Assembly (NCBI RefSeq): GCF_051622035.1 | Contig: NC_135360.1 | Location: 13,940,001-14,004,000, forward strand | DNA: 64,000 bases | Origin: Arctopsyche grandis | Lineage: Eukaryota; Arthropoda; Insecta; Trichoptera; Hydropsychidae | Direction: 5' to 3' | Shown: positions 60,076-64,000 of the stretch, piece after piece | Layout of the letters: each line of letters starts with the position of its first letter | Numbering within the stretch: the stretch's first letter is position 1 | Notes under the pieces: model-generated | Told to the model about the DNA's origin: nothing | Database searches by the model: none | What the model saw: the letters and a program-made list of their open reading frames with translations, nothing else | Position numbers and translations under genes: made by a program

Positions 60076-61019
60076 TGGTGCTTACGGACTAAACCAACGA
60101 CGATTTTGCGCCAAATTTTTAACCAGCAGTAGCGTACAAAATATCGAAATTAAAATTAAATTTTAAAATTGAAATTAAATATCAAAATCAAGCTAAAGAG
60201 CGAGATTGAGCTAAAATTATATCATCGTTGATGTTTTGAATTACAACAATATTTTGAATTACGACGATACCGCATTTAAAACCAGAGAAATATTATAATT
60301 TCTCTGCGTACGAGCGAAAAAAAATATTGTTAAAGTCGTCACGAGATGTTACTGTAATTCCACTTGGATGATCGATAAAAAAAAACAATTCATAAAAAAA
60401 CGCGGTGTCGGATGTCGGTGATTTTTCAAAGGGTTTTTTTTCTTTCGTCGAAATATAATTAATAATCACACATTATCCGATAAATTTTACCTCTGAAATG
60501 ATTTAATTACTTGATTTATTTCGACGAGAGAAACAATTGAAGAATAAAAAAATCCATTTGATGTGACCTACAACACCCCGGGTTAGCAAAAATCGTTGGA
60601 TCACCCATACTAATACATGATATATTCTCAGTAACTGCGCATTACGGGGAAGTAAAAATAATAATTCTTTGATTTTTTTTTCGATCTTAGTGCGTATCTT
60701 CGTAAGTCAAAACATCTTCGACAAACAAAAGTCGAGGATTACCTGTATGTGATTGTTGATGATCTAATTTTAGGTCAATCTCGAAAATTTATTTAAATTG
60801 TGCATGTTCTGTTTTAACTTTCAATATTTAATTTTAATTTTAATATAATGATTATAATTTTATTTTGATACTTGAATTTAATTTTAATATAATAATAATA
60901 GTTTTAATTTTGATATTTAATTTCAATTTTTTAATTTAATTTTTATTTCGATATTTTGTACGCTACTGGTTTTTAAAGTTGGCCTGTGGGCCGTTCGTTG
61001 GCTTGGTGCGTACGCACCA
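60076..61019. mobile_element. TAA-flanked DNA element 1 (Harbinger-like)
   Basis: TAA (60073-60075) then TGGTGCTTACGGACTAAACC; on the right the minus strand reads TGGTGCGTACGCACCAAGCC, with TAA outside (61020-61022). Further in, CAGTAGCGTACAAAATATCG occurs in both arms in opposite directions. A 3-bp TAA duplication with inverted ends fits PIF/Harbinger-type elements. No transposase. Confidence 0.65.
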
Positions 61020-61062
61020 TAACGCGATGGATCGAATCAGCAAAAAGGTATATTAATTGTAA

Positions 61063-61910
61063 GAGCCCGGCCACACCGGGTGACTTGCGGGCAATTTTCT
61101 TACTCTTGGTCACTCTTGGTCAACCAACTCGGGCAACCAGAAGTGACCAAGAATCCGTTGCATGTGTGACATAGAGTTTGTCACTATAGAGCCGGCAACT
61201 AAGGGCGAAAACACAATGAGTGGTACAGAACGTCATGTCCTTGGCAGTGGGTGTCATGTCCCGCAGTGGGTGTTCCCCAAATCGAATTCTGGTGTAGTTG
61301 AACGTGCAGAGTGCATATGTTTCTTCTATATTTCTTCAAATATAGGATTCACCGCTATCGATCACTGTCAAGCAAGGATAAAATATCACCAAAAACACTC
61401 CTGATTTTTGGGACTCTGTACCATGTATATGGGCTAGGGGTGATGCGTTTTTTTCGCACGTTTAAAAGTATCACGTACCACGTACCATTCAGTGTATTTT
61501 CGCCCTAAAAATCAGCAAATTTTGCACCCTTCTATACAATGCTATACGTTTTGTGGGATCGCGACGGTTGCTTAGGTACTAAGCCCGCTTTAAAGGTCAG
61601 GGAATTCGACCCTTAAAGCCCTCAACATGAGGCCACCACCCCCCCCCCCAACGAATACAGTCGAAGATACCCTTTCGTCGGAGAACGAGACGGTTTTTCA
61701 TGAATTTTGCACAAGAACAACCACACATCATCACAATGGTTGCTTAGGTAATAAAATCACGGTGATCAGACCCAACACTGGCAAACGATATCAACAATAT
61801 GGTGAATTTACAACCTGGGCAACCGATGGGTAGCCTGGTGTGGCATACTTCATACAACTGCATACATTTGAGCTGCACGCGCAACAAAGTCACCCGGTGT
61901 GGCCGGGTTC
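61063..61910. mobile_element. TAA-flanked DNA element 2 (Harbinger-like)
   Basis: TAA (61060-61062) then GAGCCCGGCCACACCGGGTG; minus-strand right end GAACCCGGCCACACCGGGTG, with TAA outside (61911-61913). A third element is nested inside at 61203-61505. It also contains GGTTGCTTAGGTA twice (about 61565 and 61738). No transposase frame is visible. Confidence 0.75.
61203..61505. mobile_element. TAA-flanked MITE nested in element 2
   Basis: TAA (61200-61202) then GGGCGAAAACACAATGAGTG; minus-strand right end GGGCGAAAATACACTGAATG, with TAA outside (61506-61508). About 303 bp, no coding. The host element must be older. Confidence 0.7.
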
Positions 61911-61913
61911 TAA

Positions 61914-63610
61914 GAGAGCGTTGTCTTGTATTATGTTTATTTACAATTTTATATATTTTCAAAATTCTTTTCATAATTTTTTTTTCGGAAAAACTCTAGC
62001 GCGTTATAGGAGGCTTATACATACATTTGTATATGTATATAAAATACCTCAAAAGTTTAAAATTTTGGCAATTAAATATCAGATACAGTCACAACTTGTA
62101 CTGAAGACTCATTTGATTTGAAATATTGTTAAAAATGTTACATATTTTAATATAATTATTATAAATATTTTTTATCGAAAATCATATCAATATTTACAAT
62201 ACATTTCAAGAATATGTACATTCATATATTGAAGTATATATTTATTTTTATTTTATTTTAATAAACATATGACACTGTATGGCAGATAATACAATAAACA
62301 ATACATATTTTATATAATCATACAAACATGAAAAACACATTTCACTTTATTTAACAAACATTGATGTCTTCACATGCTATCCAAAATATTTAAAGAAACA
62401 AAAAATAAGAAAACAGTAAAAATTAAACAAAATTTAAAAGGTTTAAATTAAACTAAAATCAGAATAACGTCATAGTTTATCGTTGTTCTTGTTCAAGGTA
62501 GGTTTTATTTACACCACACTATGCAGTATGCATATCGAACGATTTGGTCACCTTCAAATTAATCATTAAAAAAATTGAAAAAATATCACAATGCAATAGC
62601 TAAAAATTTTTGGAATTTTAACATCTCAAATATTTGGGAATAAACTATAAATCATCTTTTGAAAAACTTAAAAACCTTTTTTTTTATTAATTATTAACAT
62701 TCCAAAGTGCATTCAAGCGAATATGTTAGATATGTATGTACGTATGTATGCATAAAAAGGCGCTAAAGTTATGTCAGATGATAAAAATTCAATCTACAGA
62801 GTTGTTCTCATATTGTGGGTTATTTTTATATTTGTAATGACTGCAAACGATTACATTCCACTTGATTGTTTTTTAAGGCAGCTATTGATCGAACCCAACA
62901 ACGAATGCGGAAAACTGATTTGTGCTACAGTTTTTTTTTTGTTTTGGTACCAAGTTGATATAAAAAACGAAAGACACATACAGGAAAACGATTAACCAAG
63001 GTTCCGCTCTGCATCACATCATTACTATATGAGTTAATATTGTACAAATTGTAACCTGTTCAATATTCCACTTCAGTGGATGATTTTTGTTCGTTTTAAC
63101 TTCGCGAAATTTTACGTGAAATCCACTACATACATATACATACATATGTTGTATAAGTTTTAAAGCACACATATATCAATGCTCAGGTTGATTAAAATGT
63201 ATTTAATTAACACAATGTTAACGATTTCCTGTAATAACTTACAGCCTCTCAAACAGTTTCACGTAGTTGATTCCGATTCAAATCGCACGTACCAAATATT
63301 TAAATATTTCACACAAGAACGACCGCACTGTTAAAGCAATTAAAAATGCATCGGAAATAAATAACTGAAATATTAATCGGATTTGTATATATTCAAACAA
63401 ATTAATTTCATTGTCTGCTATACGATAGAATATTCTGCGCACAATATTGAACTACTTTGTACCAATTACTAAATTGTTTTTTTTTATTAATTGTATGAAT
63501 TTAAAATATCTTTTTTATTGAATTAAATAAAATAAATTTGAATCAAATAGATCGAATTTAAGAAAATAAATTTTACCTTCAGTCAAATTATAATTATAAG
63601 TGTAGGTATT
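61914..63610. other. AT-rich intergenic DNA
   Basis: No well-supported gene. A 74-codon open frame at 62771-62995 with two hydrophobic stretches is discussed as an uncertain finding. The rest has A/T tracts and ATGTATGTACGTATG runs. Confidence 0.4.
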
Positions 63611-63813
63611 TCACCTATTTTTCGGTGTGTATGTTTGTCCGCTATGCAAATCCGCTGGTTTGAATTTAGGACTACCAAATTTGATATATGTAATATCTCA
63701 CGGTAATGAAATTAGATTGTAGACATGTTTTAAAACAGGTCAAAGCCCTTTGAAGGTTTTTTCCACCTCTCGTTCGCCCGAGCAACGCCGAGTATTGCTG
63801 GCAATATTACTAG
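63611..63813 (+). mobile_element. Helitron-like 3' end, third family
   Basis: The end GCAACGCCGAGTATTGCTGG then CAATATTACTAG followed by T has a CTAG end with a small hairpin before it. Upstream, GTATGTTTGTCCGCTATGCA recalls 5' parts of insect Helitrons, but the start at 63611 is a guess. Confidence 0.4.
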
Positions 63814-64000
63814 TTGACTAAAAACAAGAAATGTGTCAAAACATTTCGACAAATTTTCTAATACATATTGGATTTGTATAAGACTCCAAAAAAATACGCA
63901 TATCTAAGCATGAAAATACGCATATCTAAGCATGCTCATAATAAGTGCATTTATTTTTATACGTACATTACATATATTCTAATCAAGAAAAGATACAGTT

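Overview
The window is AT-rich, intron-bearing nuclear DNA from an insect. It holds one tandem cluster of eleven plus-strand cuticular-protein genes set in DNA dense with transposon remains. The proteins carry the 18-residue cuticle motif (core [15 protein letters not shown]) that I recall as the 'pupal cuticle protein C1' or Cuticle_3 family. The order of insect cannot be fixed from what I see. No gene outside the cuticle family and the transposons is convincingly supported.

Every cuticle gene has the same plan: a TATA box, a TCA/CATTAG-type start site 30-33 bp downstream, a leader of about 45-60 bp, a tiny first exon coding only the first 3-4 residues (MKF, MNF, MKFS, MNFL or MKFV), one phase-0 intron of 0.2-1.0 kb, and a second exon with the rest of the signal peptide and the mature protein. 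Gene order: gene 1 (1340-2493), 2 (8227-9650), 3 (16754-17743), 4 (20823-21651), 5 (25362-26234), 6 (31167-31961), 7 (35750-37038), 8 (39802-40882), 9 (44284-45315), 10 (52902-54218), 11 (58126-59782). Genes 4-10 are very close copies that share about 140 bp of promoter as well. Genes 1, 2, 3 and 11 are more distant relatives. The genes probably act together as secreted structural proteins of the exoskeleton.

The most interesting signal is in the leaders. All eleven transcripts should begin with the same small stem-loop (AGC, bulge AG, TTTTC, loop, GAAAA, bulge G, GCT). Several base pairs change on both sides together between genes while the bulges stay fixed. I know of no description of such an element.

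Between genes lie Helitron-like elements, TTAA- and TAA-flanked MITEs, hAT-like elements, tRNA-derived SINEs, a broken LINE 3' end (6.6-7.6 kb), an apparently intact full-length LINE with a 12-bp target duplication (47876-51747), a possible solo LTR (46660-47053), and a 60.1-61.9 kb nest of TAA-flanked elements. Flanking DNA of genes 6-9 is itself duplicated. An orphan 3'-UTR copy (about 45885-46010) and an orphan promoter-like block (about 12165-12310) suggest that further cuticle genes have been lost.
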